A stretch of DNA of 64,000 bases from Neofusicoccum parvum (Eukaryota; Ascomycota; Dothideomycetes; Botryosphaeriales; Botryosphaeriaceae): positions 1,364,001 to 1,428,000 of the forward strand of contig CP087216.1 of NCBI GenBank assembly GCA_020912385.1, given 5' to 3'. Below, piece after piece: positions 44,999 through 56,401 of the stretch. The position numbers and the translations under genes were made by a program. Under the pieces are notes generated by a model. The model searched no databases and had not been told where the DNA came from. It saw nothing but the letters and a program-made list of their open reading frames with translations. Numbering within the stretch: position 1 is the stretch's first letter; each line of letters begins with the position of its first letter.

Positions 44999-46991
44999 GG
45001 TGGGACGACAAAGGAAATTATGGAAAGTGGGCAGGAGGAGCCCGGGTATCTCTTAGTGGTCTGTAGGAAATAGAGAAAAGGCGAGCTGGTGAGCGAGATG
45101 ATTGGGATGGGGCTGGCCCTGGTAAAATATAGCAGAGAGAGTCACATCTCGAAAGTGACTCCGGCACTTCCCATCCGCCACAGTCCAGTTTCTGCATGGA
45201 CTTTCTGGCCGTGTTTTTCCCAGCTGGGCAAAGCAGCTCAGAGAGGGACGCAGCATGTCGGCGTTCTTGCAGGCGCAGCACCGATGATAGGCGGGCGGGC
45301 CAATGGCGTCCAGGCAGGACGGGGATGATCTTGAGCCGCCTCTGTCTTGGAGTCAGCAGGCTGCGGACGGCGCAGGGTGGAGGGATGTCTGCATATGCGG
45401 GTGTCAGCGGAGAGCCGAGGCGATTCAGACAGTGATTGGCACGCTCGAGCAAAAGGCAGCCACGCTCGAGGAGGGAGGCGGCCGCGTGCTGATCGTGGGC
45501 CAGTGGGGCTTAGGGGGATCGGTTTCTTGACGTGAGCGCGCGCAGGCCGGGGGATAAGCCTGCCGCTATTTTCGGGCCGTCAGACAGCGGCGCGGCCGGC
45601 TGGCGAAGCGGTCCTTTGGGGTTGAGCAGTGCTGCGCGTCAGTGATGGTTAAGAATCTGACGGATCTGACGGGAGACAGGCATGCGGCAGGCATGGTGCA
45701 GCGCGCGCGCAGCTGCAGAGCGGACGGCGGCCTGGTGCCCGGTAACGCAGACGGTCGCAGGCCGGGTCGTCCCGCCATCGTCGTGCAGCTGGGGCGCGCG
45801 GCAGTCGCGATGGTGTAGCGGTGGCATGGCTGCAGACGGTGCTTCGGGCAGCGCAAGCGAGCGCGCGGGCCGGCTGGAGAGCCGAAGAATGGGGGAGGGA
45901 GGACGAGAGAGGAAGGCTCGCCGCCCGCCTGCAAGCCCAGTCGTGACATCACGCTCTGCGCCGACACCACCGACACCGACACCACCAACACCGCCATCTG
46001 CCGCGCTCTCGTCGCGCGCGCGCCCTCACCCGCCAAGCACCTCGGCTGCTCCACATCGCGGGCGCTGCCCGTTCGACAGAGGCGCAGGGAGAACGCTGAC
46101 TCCACTGCCTGCGTAGCGCTGACGCCCCGAAATACCCTCCACTGGCGTGCGGGGGGTGCCACAGCCTCGTGGCGCCGCCGGCGCGCCTCCTCAGCCCTGC
46201 AACGCCCAGGCCCTCGCCCAGAAGTCACGTTCGGCCAGCCTGCAGCATGTCTCTGAGACCGGATCTCACTGCAGACTGTGTCTCAACCTCATGTATTGGC
46301 ACATCAGGAGATCCGCCGCCGTGCAGAATCGTGCGTCCGCCGCGCCTGCCCCCGAGCTCCAGCTCCTCCGCGCCCCCGGTTTCGCATGACCCGGGCTGTC
46401 TCTGCGCGTTTTCGTTTGCGACGTTGTCTCGGGCACCTTAATATTTAACCTTACTTCAGCTGACACCGCCCCAGTCCGTTTTGGAAAGTGCTGTATGACG
46501 AGACGCCCTCACGTGCTTTTTGGCAGCTCAAGCCAGAAGAAACAAAAGCTTCGGACCTTGGCACCACATCTGCCATCGATCCGCTGGCATCGAGGCCCGC
46601 GACCGCCGTGTCATCCGTACGAATACCTCGCTGTCTGGACCCCGGGATCCTTTCCTCCCCGTGAGATCGCCTTGGCCAAGACGAGAGTCATCATTGTATT
46701 TGAGATCTCCATTTTTAGAACTGCTCTACACAGGCTCTCGCCTCCTCGCCGAGGAAACCCAAGAGACTGCGCTGTCTGAACGACAACGAAAGCCCTATAG
46801 AAAAACAGAAAGCCCGGCGCGACGCGTAATGCCAACGCAACAACTAGTAAGATGGGAAGAAGCGTGGCCTAGTCGCAGAGCAATAGGCCCCCAACTGCTT
46901 GTTGCCATGCCGAAGCCCAATCGGAACCTCCCCCTGGCATGTTGTAGTGACTAAGGAGAAGTCACATGGAAGCTCGGCCAACTGTACTCGC
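44999..46991. other. Intergenic region upstream of the laccase gene
   Basis: 2 kb. The first part is laccase promoter and possibly a 5' UTR intron. From 45.2 to 46.4 kb the DNA is GC-rich with low-complexity chance frames (for example ACCACCGACACCGACACC near 45965). After about 46.4 kb it becomes AT-richer toward the degraded island. No supported gene. Confidence 0.5.
45120..45133 (-). promoter_or_regulatory. Possible TATA element of the laccase gene
   Basis: On the minus strand TATATTTTA is found about 125 bp upstream of the chosen laccase start codon. Weak evidence; AT content alone could give this. Confidence 0.3.
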
Positions 46992-48366
46992 CTAAGACAT
47001 CTCCACGCTGAGGTTCCAGTGGAGATTCGACCTGTGACTCAGCGCCTGCATCAACTCGACTGCTTCCTCGTCCATTTCGATTCTCTCAATCAATGGCCAG
47101 AACCACCGAGGCGTGTCAGTTGTGCGTGACGAACAGAAGAACCAAATAAACTGGACGACCTCGCAAAGAGTTTCTCGCATGAAGGGCTCGCCGCCCACAA
47201 GAAACCTTTCATCCGAGTGCTGCAGTATGACTGATCTCTTGACAGCTAGATTCGAGTGCTGTGGAATCTGCTGAAGGATCTCGAAGAAAGGTCTCAGAAT
47301 GGCCAGGTAGACTTCTCCCATGCGGTTGGACTCGGCCACGCTACCCCATGCGTCTCAACGTGGACTTCTTCGATAGCACTCAGGCTGCCAGTCTTGAGCT
47401 TTTCGGCTTCGGACTCGCCTCGAAGGATTTTCGGCAAGTCCATGAAAGGTAGGACCACAATGTCTTCACGGAACCGCCGTGGTTCTATAATCCTCCGTCC
47501 AAGATCGTTCCACTTACAACCCATCAGAGCCATGCGGCTGACGCCCTTCGGTAACAGTACTCTGGATCTCTGTGCAGACTGATCACGTGAGATGATGGCT
47601 GCGCATGGGCAGAATTCGTCAAACGATGGGAGCCCTCTCGAAGATGCCTTCTCGAAATCTCTGTATTTTGCTGTCTTCGATTCGACCCTGATGACCACTC
47701 TCTGGCGGCTTGTCCCTACCGGGGCCGGGAAGTTGCCGGGTGTAAACTTGTAAATGTGCCGAAGCGCCTCCAAATGCCTTCGAGCGACATCGATGAATCT
47801 TGTTTCCAATGTCGAACGCAGGGCTGGATCTCGCTCATTAACTATAGCCCAGGCTCTGCCAAGCCGTTCGCATTCTTCTTGTTTAGCACCCTGGAATTGC
47901 GCGCGCTCGGACAGCAATTTGAAGCTGTCGTCGAAGCGCCATGTTATGTTTCGTACGACCTGATACCTGAAAATCTCCCGGAACATCCTACTCGTCTGAA
48001 AAAACGCAAAGCACTGGGATGTCCGAGTCATGTTGGTAATTATTGTTTGATCCGCTCGATGGCCAAGCGCCGTAGTCGTTAAGCTGTAATGCATCGACGG
48101 CGGCACATGGACAGATAGCTTCCATAACGTGAGCATGTACACCACCAGGACGAAGACAACCAACGTAATCTCGAAGATCAGGCAGCTGAGTGCTGAAAAC
48201 TGGTCGTGCACTTCGATTGCTTGCTGGGCCTTGTACCGTTGATTTCATACAGCCTGCCGCCTGAGATACTAAGACTGCTTGGGTCCCAGCTTTGGGATAA
48301 GGCTCCTACTTTTTCAACCCCCCCTTTCCATATTCTGATCCCCCATAACCAAATTTTAACTCTCAT
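46992..48366 (-). pseudogene. Orphan gene, probably frameshifted
   Basis: The main open segment runs from the TGA at 48247 down to 47294 and begins in-frame with RYKAQQAIEVHDQFSALSC, a TM helix (LIFEITLVVFVLVVYML) and a hydrophilic body with RFDDSFKLLSERAQF and VLPFMDLPKILRGE. At about 47345 coding seems to slip by one base in a GGGG run and continue as GSVAESNRMGEVYLAILRPF to a stop at 46992. Upstream, another frame (48366-48245, ending GGRLYEIN) seems to feed into the main one by a second slip near 48240. No splice signals explain either change. I do not recognise the family. It may be a recently broken gene or two sequencing errors. The upstream end abuts the minisatellite. Confidence 0.5.
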
Positions 48367-48419
48367 TTAAGTAGTAGCTGTATATTGTATGTATACCATA
48401 CGATAACCCGACCATACTT

Positions 48420-48800
48420 ATATTAATTCACCCTCTTTTATCTTCACCTACCCTTATTTATATACCCTCCTTCATCTTCTCCCACGCTCTTTTATCTTCG
48501 CCCAACCTCTTTCATCTTCACCCACCCTTATTCACCCACCCTTATTCACCTACCCTCACTTACCTACCCTCACTTACCTACCATCACTTACCTACCCTCC
48601 TTCACCCACCCTCTTTTACCCACCCTCTTTCACCTACCCTTTCATCCACCCTCTTTCATCCACCCTCTTTCATCCACCCTCTTTCATCCACCCTCTTTCA
48701 TCCACCCTCTTTCATCCACCCTCTTTTATCTTCATCCACCCTTGTTTACTCACCCTTTTTTATATTTATTCACCCTCCTTTAACCTTACCCACTCTCCTT
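48420..48800. repeat. Degenerate pyrimidine-rich minisatellite, 14-bp unit
   Basis: The core is five perfect tandem copies of CACCCTCTTTCATC at 48647-48716 plus a sixth with one change to 48730. On both sides variants (CACCCTTATTCAC, TACCCTCACTTAC, CACCCTCTTTTAC) extend the array over about 380 bp. The + strand is nearly free of G, so the array is a long homopyrimidine-like tract. Confidence 0.9.
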
Positions 48801-48840
48801 TTACCTTTGCCTACTTAGGTAAGTATTTAAAGAGGGTGGG
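48789..48840. repeat. Imperfect inverted repeat at the end of the minisatellite
   Basis: CCCACTCTCCTTTTA at the left and TAAAGAGGGTGGG at the right are near complements, with an inner palindrome ACTTA-GG-TAAGT. Together they can form a roughly 50-nt hairpin. The right arm is the minisatellite unit in opposite orientation. Confidence 0.65.
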
Positions 48841-49004
48841 TACTTGAAAAAAGTAAGAGGATGAAGTGGAAATTTATGTGGTCGGCGTTCCTCTCTATAT
48901 ATATATTTATAAATATACATGGCGGTTACTACTTATAGAGTAGGGTCAAAATATGTTTGTAGGGGTTTAGAATATAAAAGGGGTGGGTCGAAAAAGTAGG
49001 CATC

Positions 49005-49880
49005 TTAGGTAAAATCGAGGCAGCTATTTCCAGTCCTGAGAATGACTTCTACACTAAAGTAGTCAACCGTAAGGTTCAAGTCGTCTCTATCAGGTATATA
49101 GCGTGTATTATAGTGCTTCATCCATTTCGAATTAAGGAGCTTCTGCATGGCTGTTTCATCGAAGGACGTCTCATTCTGGTCGCTTCCGTTAACGAAGTGG
49201 ACGGAGTAACTTTGACCTACAGTGACTTCGAAAACCGTAGAATTATAGCTGTTACATGTCAGCTTATACAAACTACCAAGGACAATAGTCATCATATAAA
49301 AGATGCGGTAGGAAAGACGGGGGCGCCAGCAGGAACCATACAAGCCCGGATCGGATTTATCTGCAGGAGGTTGTGTAAACTTATGGTCCTGATATTCAGC
49401 CAACTTCCTTGTCCGTGAGTATAGTCTACCTCCTCTCTTCTCGGCGCGCAGAGGAGGACCAGTACGAGATTGATGGAGAAAACAAGTCCTGATATTACCG
49501 AGCCGACCAGAAACCCGGCACGCCATCCTGTAGAGTGAAATAGCTTTGGGAATCTGTGTCGCGGTCTGGGAATGCCACTCGGTTTGTTCCACTTTGTGAG
49601 ATTGCCCTGCCAGCGCTCCTTCGCGCTGCTTTTGACTTCCGCGGGCATTCGTCTGTTAGGGATCGAAAAGGAAGCTTGGCCAGTCTTGAACTGCACGACA
49701 ACGCTGCTGGGGACGGACTCATACAAGTCATTCAGATCGATGCTTTGAAGCTCAGCCTCCTCGGAGGAATCAAGTCTGTTGTACGGAGTCCTGAGCGCAA
49801 TGCTGAAAATGGCGTCGATGCAAACCGAGCTATGTTCTGTGCAAGGATGCTGCAGCTTGAGCCGCTGGTCACTACCAAAG
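49005..49880 (-). pseudogene. Decayed DUF6536-type membrane protein gene
   Basis: Reading right to left, an in-frame segment from about 49880 contains IALRTPYNRLDSSEEAE, then STGWRAGFLVGSVISGLVF, the first membrane span of DUF6536 proteins. It runs straight into CAPRREEVDYTHGQGSWLNI, a block that normally lies some 60 residues further on, after two more spans, so an internal deletion is likely. After NLLQINP the frame is lost, and matching sequence resumes in another frame (YMMTIVLGSLYKLTCNSYNS, then GQSYSVHF) to a stop at 49005. Normal members are about 700 aa; the C-terminal two thirds is absent. Family function is unknown. DNA is AT-rich. Confidence 0.6.
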
Positions 49881-50426
49881 GAGAAAAAAGAAAAAACACA
49901 GCATCTGAAGAGGAAAATAGGGGTTCGCCATGGGAATTTTAGCAGTTTTATGGATGCAACAGGCCATCAAACTACATGCTAAAGCCAAGTGGATGAACAC
50001 TTGAGAGGTGCACACAGATGTATTTGCCTTTTGAGATTGTCAGAATCTACTTCATTCGCTTCTCTCGCTACATACATTGAACATTCATTGGTGGGATCAT
50101 TAGCCGTTCTACACTTTCCAATCCAGAGTCAATGTCAATGACCGGCTTCACATACCGTGGTTTCCCGGTTGCCTTGTTGCCTTGTGTTTACTACAAGGCT
50201 GTAGTTACTTCACTAGTGGCCAATTGAAACTACTGCTGGGGTGGGAGAATTTCTATTATGTCTATCATGATGAATCTTTAGGTCTTGATCCGTCTCAATT
50301 TATTACAACATTAGCGCATTTGAAGCGCTCATAAGGAAAACGCGAATGCCAAAGACTATAACGCCGCATTCGCATACGTCTCTTCGTCCAACATCAATCT
50401 GCATCGTGACATCACCCACATGAGTC
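49881..50426. other. Intergenic AT-rich region
   Basis: About 550 bp at the right edge of the degraded island, next to the 3' end of the DHA2 transporter gene. Short open frames only; no supported feature. Confidence 0.5.
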
Positions 50427-52222
50427 TTAAGCAGCGCCACCAGGCATGCCCTTCTTCACTTTCCGGCGGTCAAACAGCACCATCGAGAACGCCACCAGCA
50501 CCGAACAGCCCGCCAGCGCAATGTCGAGCGCATACGCGTCCTTCAGACCAGCCATGTAACTCCTGATCACGCCCGCCAACTGATCCTCGGGGAAGACGCT
50601 GCGTAGCTCCGTGGCGCCAGTGGCGACGACGAGAGCTGGGTTGAGGCCAGGCACCTCCTGGGGCACCATCTTGACAAGCTTGTTGGTGAACAGCGACTGG
50701 GCGACGCTGACGAAGATGGCGCCGGCCAGCGTCTGCCAGAAGAGGATGATGGCGGTGACGGAGCTGACTTCGATAGCTGGAACGATGGCCTGGCAAACGA
50801 TGACGCCCACCTGGATGCCCAGACCGGACCCAATGCCGGCCAGGGCCTGGTAGCCGATCCAGTGCGAGGACGGGGAGCCGATGTCGAGCGTGAAGATGAG
50901 GCCACCGCCGATCGTGGCGAGCACGGAGCCGAGGGCAAGGAGCGGGAGGTAGTGGCCGGTTGCCGTGATGGTGCCGCCGGAGACGATGGTGAAGAGGGCG
51001 ATGCCCAGGATGTAGGGGATGTTGCGGACACCGGACTGCGCGGCTGAGACGCCTGACACGACTTGGAAGTAGATCGGCAGGTAGTAGAGGAGTAGCATGA
51101 AGGTGCCCGAACCAAAGAACTGGAATGCGGACAGGAACGCGATGGTCTTTTGCTTCATCAAACGCGGGACCAGGAGGGCGCGGTCGCCCAACCAGATCTC
51201 AACGTGGATGAATGCAATGATGAGCACGAAGAAGCCAACAAGCGTGCCGATAACATCGGCGCTGTTCCAGGCTTTGGTAGTGCCACCCCACTGAAGAGCG
51301 AGGATCAGGCAAACGAAGGCGGCGAGGAGGAGAAACGTTCCGAGAGGGTCCATCTGGAAGATCTTCTCCTTGAAAGGCGCCGCCACGGGCCGAGCCTTCT
51401 TCGGTGTCTGGAACCAGATGAGGATGATGGCGCCCGCGAGACCGCCGATAGGAAGATTGATGTAGAAACACCAGCGCCAGGAGACGTGGTCCGTGAAAAC
51501 ACCCCCAAGGAGCGGCCCGACAACACTGGCCACAGCATAGACGGCGCCCAGGATTCCGGTGTAAGCAGCGGCCTGGCCCGGCGGCGCGGTAAAGGCAAGG
51601 ATCGTGTAAGCACCAGCCGCAATACCGGCTCCGCCAGCACCAGCGATAGCTCTGCCGACGATCAGAGTGGTGCTGTTTTGCGCCACTCCGCAGATCAAGC
51701 TGCCGATCTCGAAGATGAAGATCGAAAGCAAAAAGCTGGTCTTGAGCGGGAAGTACTTGTAAGCCTTGCCCCAGGTGGACTGGAAGGCGCCTAGGGTGAG
51801 GAAGAATGCGCTGCCATACCAGCCAACTTGGTCGAGACTGCGGAACTCGTCGGTGATCTTGGGAATGGCCGTTGCCACAATGGTCATATCGAGGGCAACC
51901 TTGATCGACGTTAGCGTAGTTCTTGCTGTATGGAACTGGACGGACCTACCAAGAAGATACTGCAGATAACAGCGACGACAATGACGAACAACTTCAGGCC
52001 GGTGGGCTGTTCAGAGCTCACAACAGGCTCGAGCTTCTCTCCTTGGGCCTCAGCATCGACATCCGACCCGGCAGCCTTCTCGGAAGCGCTTTCGTTGTCT
52101 TTCTCATCCATGATGCTGAGTCCGCTGACACTGGAGGTTGTCGAGATGGCTGCTGGGGTTTGTTGTTGTGTGCCCGGTACAGCCAGGGTGCTGCCCTTCT
52201 CTGGAGCCTTGTTGTCTGCCAT
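50427..52222 (-). CDS. MFS transporter, DHA2 (14-span drug:H+ antiporter) type, 581 aa
   Basis: Exons 52222-51950 and 51899-50427, separated by a 50-nt intron, give 581 aa. The N-terminal ~75 residues are hydrophilic. The first span leads across the splice site into [19 protein letters not shown], the DHA2 motif D1 (LDxTIVxxALP variant). [19 protein letters not shown] and [26 protein letters not shown] (read in two parts: [16 protein letters not shown], then [10 protein letters not shown]) are motif C and the following loop, hallmarks of the 14-span family. The protein is a plasma-membrane or vacuolar exporter of drugs or secondary metabolites by proton antiport. No biosynthetic cluster surrounds it, so the substrate remains open. 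Confidence 0.94.
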
Positions 52223-53749
52223 TGCAGACTTAAATTGCCGGACGTGGAGGGCAAGAGCGGCCAGGTAGAGGTAGAGTGACTGGAAAAGAGAAGGAAACAG
52301 GGCTCATATAAGAGGCCTGGTGCCCGGGGTAGGTAAGACGAGTGGGTCCGTTGCGGCTGTAAATATCTTCAGGCGGCCCCAGAGTGCTCTATATATCAAG
52401 AAGCTGATCCAAGTAAGCCCTGGTGCATTCAGCTACCAGCTAACTCCGACCTTCGCGTCCGGACCATTCCCGCACGGCCAACCGTCCACAGGTCAAGATG
52501 ATTCATTGTTCCCGCGTCGGACATACCCTGTGTCCGACGACAAAGGGAGGCGCTAGGGCACCTAGGACGCTCCTTCCTAGAGACGGTGCTGTTTTAGGCC
52601 GACCGGGCTGCTTACGAGACGTACGGTACGCGAGCAGCGAAGGACGGGAGGGCCAGTCCCGGGGCCCGGTGGCCGAGATAGATGAGCAAATGATGGATGA
52701 CTGATGGTGAGCCGCCATCCTGAAAAGTATCGGTGTGGTGCGCACGACGGTGGCCCGGTCTGGTTCGTGCGGAGTCCGCCAGGTGGGCATGACGCGAGCG
52801 GACCAGCTGCAGCCAAGGCACCCAAGCGGCAAGCCACCTGATAGCACTTGAACCCCAGTCGCCGGGGGGTGCGGCGGCAATGCGTCAGAAGACGAGGCTG
52901 TTGATGTCGGAGCGGAAGGCGGAGAAGAGGTCAGGCAGCAGCGCAGCGGAGCGAATGGCCCTCCAGCCTGCGCGAACTCCGCCGCCCACCAGGCACCGCC
53001 CGGACGAAACGCCGCGGACGAGACGGCGACTAATTAAAACAGCCCACGGCGGCCGCACTTTCCTGCTTGGGGAAATAAAGAAAAGCCACTCCATCTCTCC
53101 GTCGCTCCAGAGTTCTGTCGGCTTTAACCCTGCGGAGCTCCTCGCAAACTCCGACGAGACTTCTTGTGCTGTTGCCATCTCACCTCCAACAATAGCCATC
53201 CGACAGAAAGGATGCATGCAGGCTGATCTCGGACATTCCGATTTGTCGGGACGCGGCGTATATCCACCCATGCAATAACAAGTGCATCGTGCTGTCTGTC
53301 GAGGCGCGCTGGTAGCCTGCTGCTCGCCGCCCAACGACAGGCCAAGATACTCAGCCACAAAGACTACAGCGGAATGAATCTCGGTGATTCCTTATCGATG
53401 GGTCCTGGTCCAATGCCTGGGCAGAACGGTGAGCAACCCTCACGATTCTTGGCATGTGGAGGCAGCCGTCAGCCCGCTTGCAGGCCAAGCCAGCGGTGGG
53501 GCCAAGTCAACTGTGGTGGAGGCCAAGTCACCTCGAGCGCGCCGGAACGAAGGGCGCTGACATGTGAGTTCTCGTTGAATATTTACGAAGCCCGCAAGCA
53601 TATCATTCCTTTGCATCGCCTTTTCTTTGGGGTCTAGAAGCGTACGCCAATAACGGTAGGACTTTTGTGTTCTAAATGCAAACCCGTAATTTTAGGCACC
53701 CAACCCAGTGCGCTTACCGCCTCAGCTCTGCAAATGCTGTCCCGACCTT
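52223..53749. other. Intergenic region between the DHA2 and aminotransferase genes
   Basis: 1.5 kb between the promoter of the DHA2 gene and the 3' end of the aminotransferase, both minus strand. No open frame here shows a domain, splice pattern or start context worth calling. Confidence 0.55.
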
Positions 53750-55113
53750 TCAAGGAAGCTTGTCGATGGTGTCCGCCGTGCCATTACTGGCTTCACCGCC
53801 GCCTCTCACCTTGTAGCCCTTCGCCTCCTGGATCGTGTCGCGCCAACCGAAAGGATCGTCGAGCTTGCCGCGCTGAATGCCTTGCAGGTTGTTGAGCAGC
53901 TTGACGCACAACGGCCCGGGCTCATCGCCCTTGATGTACTCGAACTTGTCGTTTGTCGACTTCCTGGAAATCGACTTGATGGGGACCAGTGCAGCAGCGG
54001 TTCCTGCAGCCAAAACTTCGCTAAAACTAGGCAGCTCCTCATAGGTGATCTACCGCGTTGCCCGTCAGCATTGCATACACGAAATTTCACCTGAACTGCC
54101 GGGATTAGCTCACCGGTCTACGCTCAACCTTCCAGCCAAAGTGCTTCGCCAGCTGGAAGGCGCTGTCAGAAGTCACACTGTTGATGACGTTTTTGCTATC
54201 CGGCACGACGAACGTGACGTCGTCCCCGGTTTGCTTGATTCCGATGAAGCCCGAGGTGGAGAATTCATCAATCACACTACGCGTCTGGCTATCAAGGTGC
54301 AGCGTAATTCCGAAACCTTCGGACCGGGCCTTGTCACTGTGTCTGAGGACCGGTGCATAGTTGCCTCCGACCTTTGCCGAACCGGTGCCATGGGGAGCGG
54401 CACGGTCAAAGTCCTCGAGAATCAAGCAATCCACGGGATGGACGCCATGGTACACCCCAGTGGGCATGACATACACGCAGAACGTGTACTCCTCCGGCGG
54501 AGACAGACCCAATTGTGCGCTCGAGCCGAACAAAAGTGGGCGGATGTACATGGCGGCACCCGTCTCGTGGGGAGGAACGTAACCGGCGTTGAGAGAGACG
54601 GCAAGACGGCAGGCTTTGGTAAAGAGCTCCTTGGGCACGTCGGGGATGGAGATGTAAGAGGCGGAGTGCTGCATGCGCTCGGCGTTCATGTTGGGGCGGA
54701 AGATGTAGATCTCTTTGTCGCCGGGGCCCCGGAAGGCCTTCATGCCCTCATAACATTGTTGGCCTAGACAGTGTGTCAGACACACACGACTGATTGTACG
54801 GAGGATGCAACGGACCGTAGTTGAGGCCGGGGGCCATGCCGTGGATGCGGAGGTAGGGGTCTTCGACGAACTCGGGCTCGGTCCATTGGCCGGTGGTCTT
54901 GCTGTAGTGCGACTCGATGTGGCCGTTCACTATCCTCGGGATCAGCGGTAGCCATTGAGAGGGTGAGAAGCATGCACACACCTTCGCGGACCTTGAAGCC
55001 AACATTGCTCCAATCTGCAATGACGCATTGTCAGCAACAACGGAGCGGACGCGGGATGCGGCCGGAGAGGTACCAATGGAGCTCACGGGCGGCGGCGGGA
55101 AGGTGGAAGCCAT
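53750..55113 (-). CDS. Branched-chain amino acid aminotransferase, 378 aa
   Basis: Five exons: 55113-55074, 55014-54982, 54929-54816, 54763-54114 and 54049-53750; all phases agree. The product reads MASTFPPPPVSSIDWSNVGF and continues through IESHYSKTTG, EDPYLRIHG, QQCYEGMKAFR, GYVPPHETGAAMYIRPLLFG and the PLP lysine K193 in SAKVGGNYAP, with DEFSTSGF binding the cofactor further on. This is fold-type IV BCAT, which interconverts Leu, Ile and Val with their 2-oxo acids using 2-oxoglutarate/glutamate. Length fits cytosolic Bat2-type enzymes; no mitochondrial presequence is visible. The C-terminus (KVRGGGEASNGTADTIDKLP) looks unrelated to the family and is probably variable. It is divergent from the sulfhydryl oxidase gene. 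Confidence 0.95.
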
Positions 55114-55551
55114 TGTTGCAGCGGGTTGAGGTCCTGCGGGGTGCGGAGCGTCGGGAATGGGCAGGCAGAGGGCAGGGCGCGGGCGAGTGAGGTGTTTTTC
55201 TTTACGAGTCACAGTGTTCCTGCAGTGGGCGGGCGAGCGAGATCGGCGGCGGGCGCAGCGGAGTGGCGGAGGACCGGGGGCGGCAGTGGGGTGAGGCCGT
55301 AAGGCGGCGACGGGCCCGCGCAGGGCCAGTGTGGCAGCTTCGCTGACGCTGCTTGGCGCCCCTTGTCCACTTTATCACGCCTCTGTCGCGCGTTCATGTG
55401 CGAGGCCTCGTCCAGCTTGTCCCTTTTCCCCTCGACATGACACCACCGATGCTCGCCCGACAATAGCCTTTATCCTCCCTATCCTCTCCGTCCGAACCAC
55501 CACACTCCGCTGCTCGCCCACCACACCCGGAGCGACACACGCCGACGCGCA
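55114..55551. promoter_or_regulatory. Shared divergent promoter, aminotransferase and Erv2 genes
   Basis: 438 bp separate the two start codons, so both promoters must fit here. The Erv2 side is pyrimidine-rich before the start (ATCCTCCCTATCCTCTCCG), as is common at fungal transcription starts. No clear TATA box on either side. Confidence 0.55.
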
Positions 55552-56401
55552 ATGCCTCTCGGACCAACTCGCCGCCTGGTGCTGCTCCTCATCCTTGGAG
55601 CAGGCATTTTCTCTGTTTTGTACATTTCTTCCTTCCGACCGCAGATATCCGGCCACCCCGGAAACATCGTCAATCCCGCCCAGGCACCACACGACATCGG
55701 CAGCGCGACCTTGACCGGGCCCGCCATCGCGCCGAAGCTTGGAAACGAGACGGCAAAGTAGGCTTCCGCCCCGCGCCCGCCCACGGGCGCATGCCGGTCA
55801 CACGAGCGGGAGATGCAGCTTGCTGATCATAGGATCTGTTCAGGGCGGAGCTAGGAAATGCCGCGTGGAAGCTCCTGCACACGACCTTCGCGCGGTTCCC
55901 CGATAACCCCAACCTGGACGAACAGACGGCGCTGAGGTCCTACATCCACTTGTTTCAACGCCTGTACCCATGGTAATACACCCGGGGCTTACGCAAGCCG
56001 GTGCGACTCCCGCTAACAAGTCATTCCACAGCGGCGAATGCGCGCAGCACTTCTCCAAGATCCTTGAGAAGTTCCCGCCACAAGTGTCGTCACGATCAGC
56101 AGCTGCGGCCTGGGGGTGTCACGTTCACAACGAGGTCAACAAGCGCCTTCACAAAGACATTTTTGATTGCTCCAAGATCGGCGACTTCTACGACTGCGGA
56201 TGCGCCGATACCGAGGAGGATGCCGAGAGCCCCGAGAAGGCCGGTGAGAGCGGCAAGAAGGACACCACAGTGAGCGCCCACGACAAGCCGGACATGCCAG
56301 CGGGCAGAATTGAGAAGCTGAGCGGCGATAACGGGAGGGAAGTCGATCTAGCAGGCATCCTGAACGGCGAGAGGCCGCTTGAACTCGAAAAAGAGGGGTG
56401 A
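55552..56401 (+). CDS. ERV2: Erv2-type FAD-linked sulfhydryl oxidase of the ER, 234 aa
   Basis: Exons 55552-55757, 55844-55972 and 56032-56401 join to 234 aa. Residues 9-28 (LVLLLILGAGIFSVLYI) are a signal anchor that places the enzyme in the ER lumen. The Erv1/ALR domain starts near GNAAWKLLHTTFARFPDNP and holds the active-site disulfide CGEC (112-115), the FAD-binding HVHNEVN (142-148) and C141/C158. C167-G-C169 (YDCGCAD) matches the shuttle disulfide of yeast Erv2. The enzyme makes disulfides using O2 and passes them to protein disulfide isomerase. The acidic C-terminal tail (about 170-234) is longer than the catalytic core needs. The stop overlaps a GTGAG sequence, so an alternative last intron is conceivable but not required. 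Confidence 0.94.
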
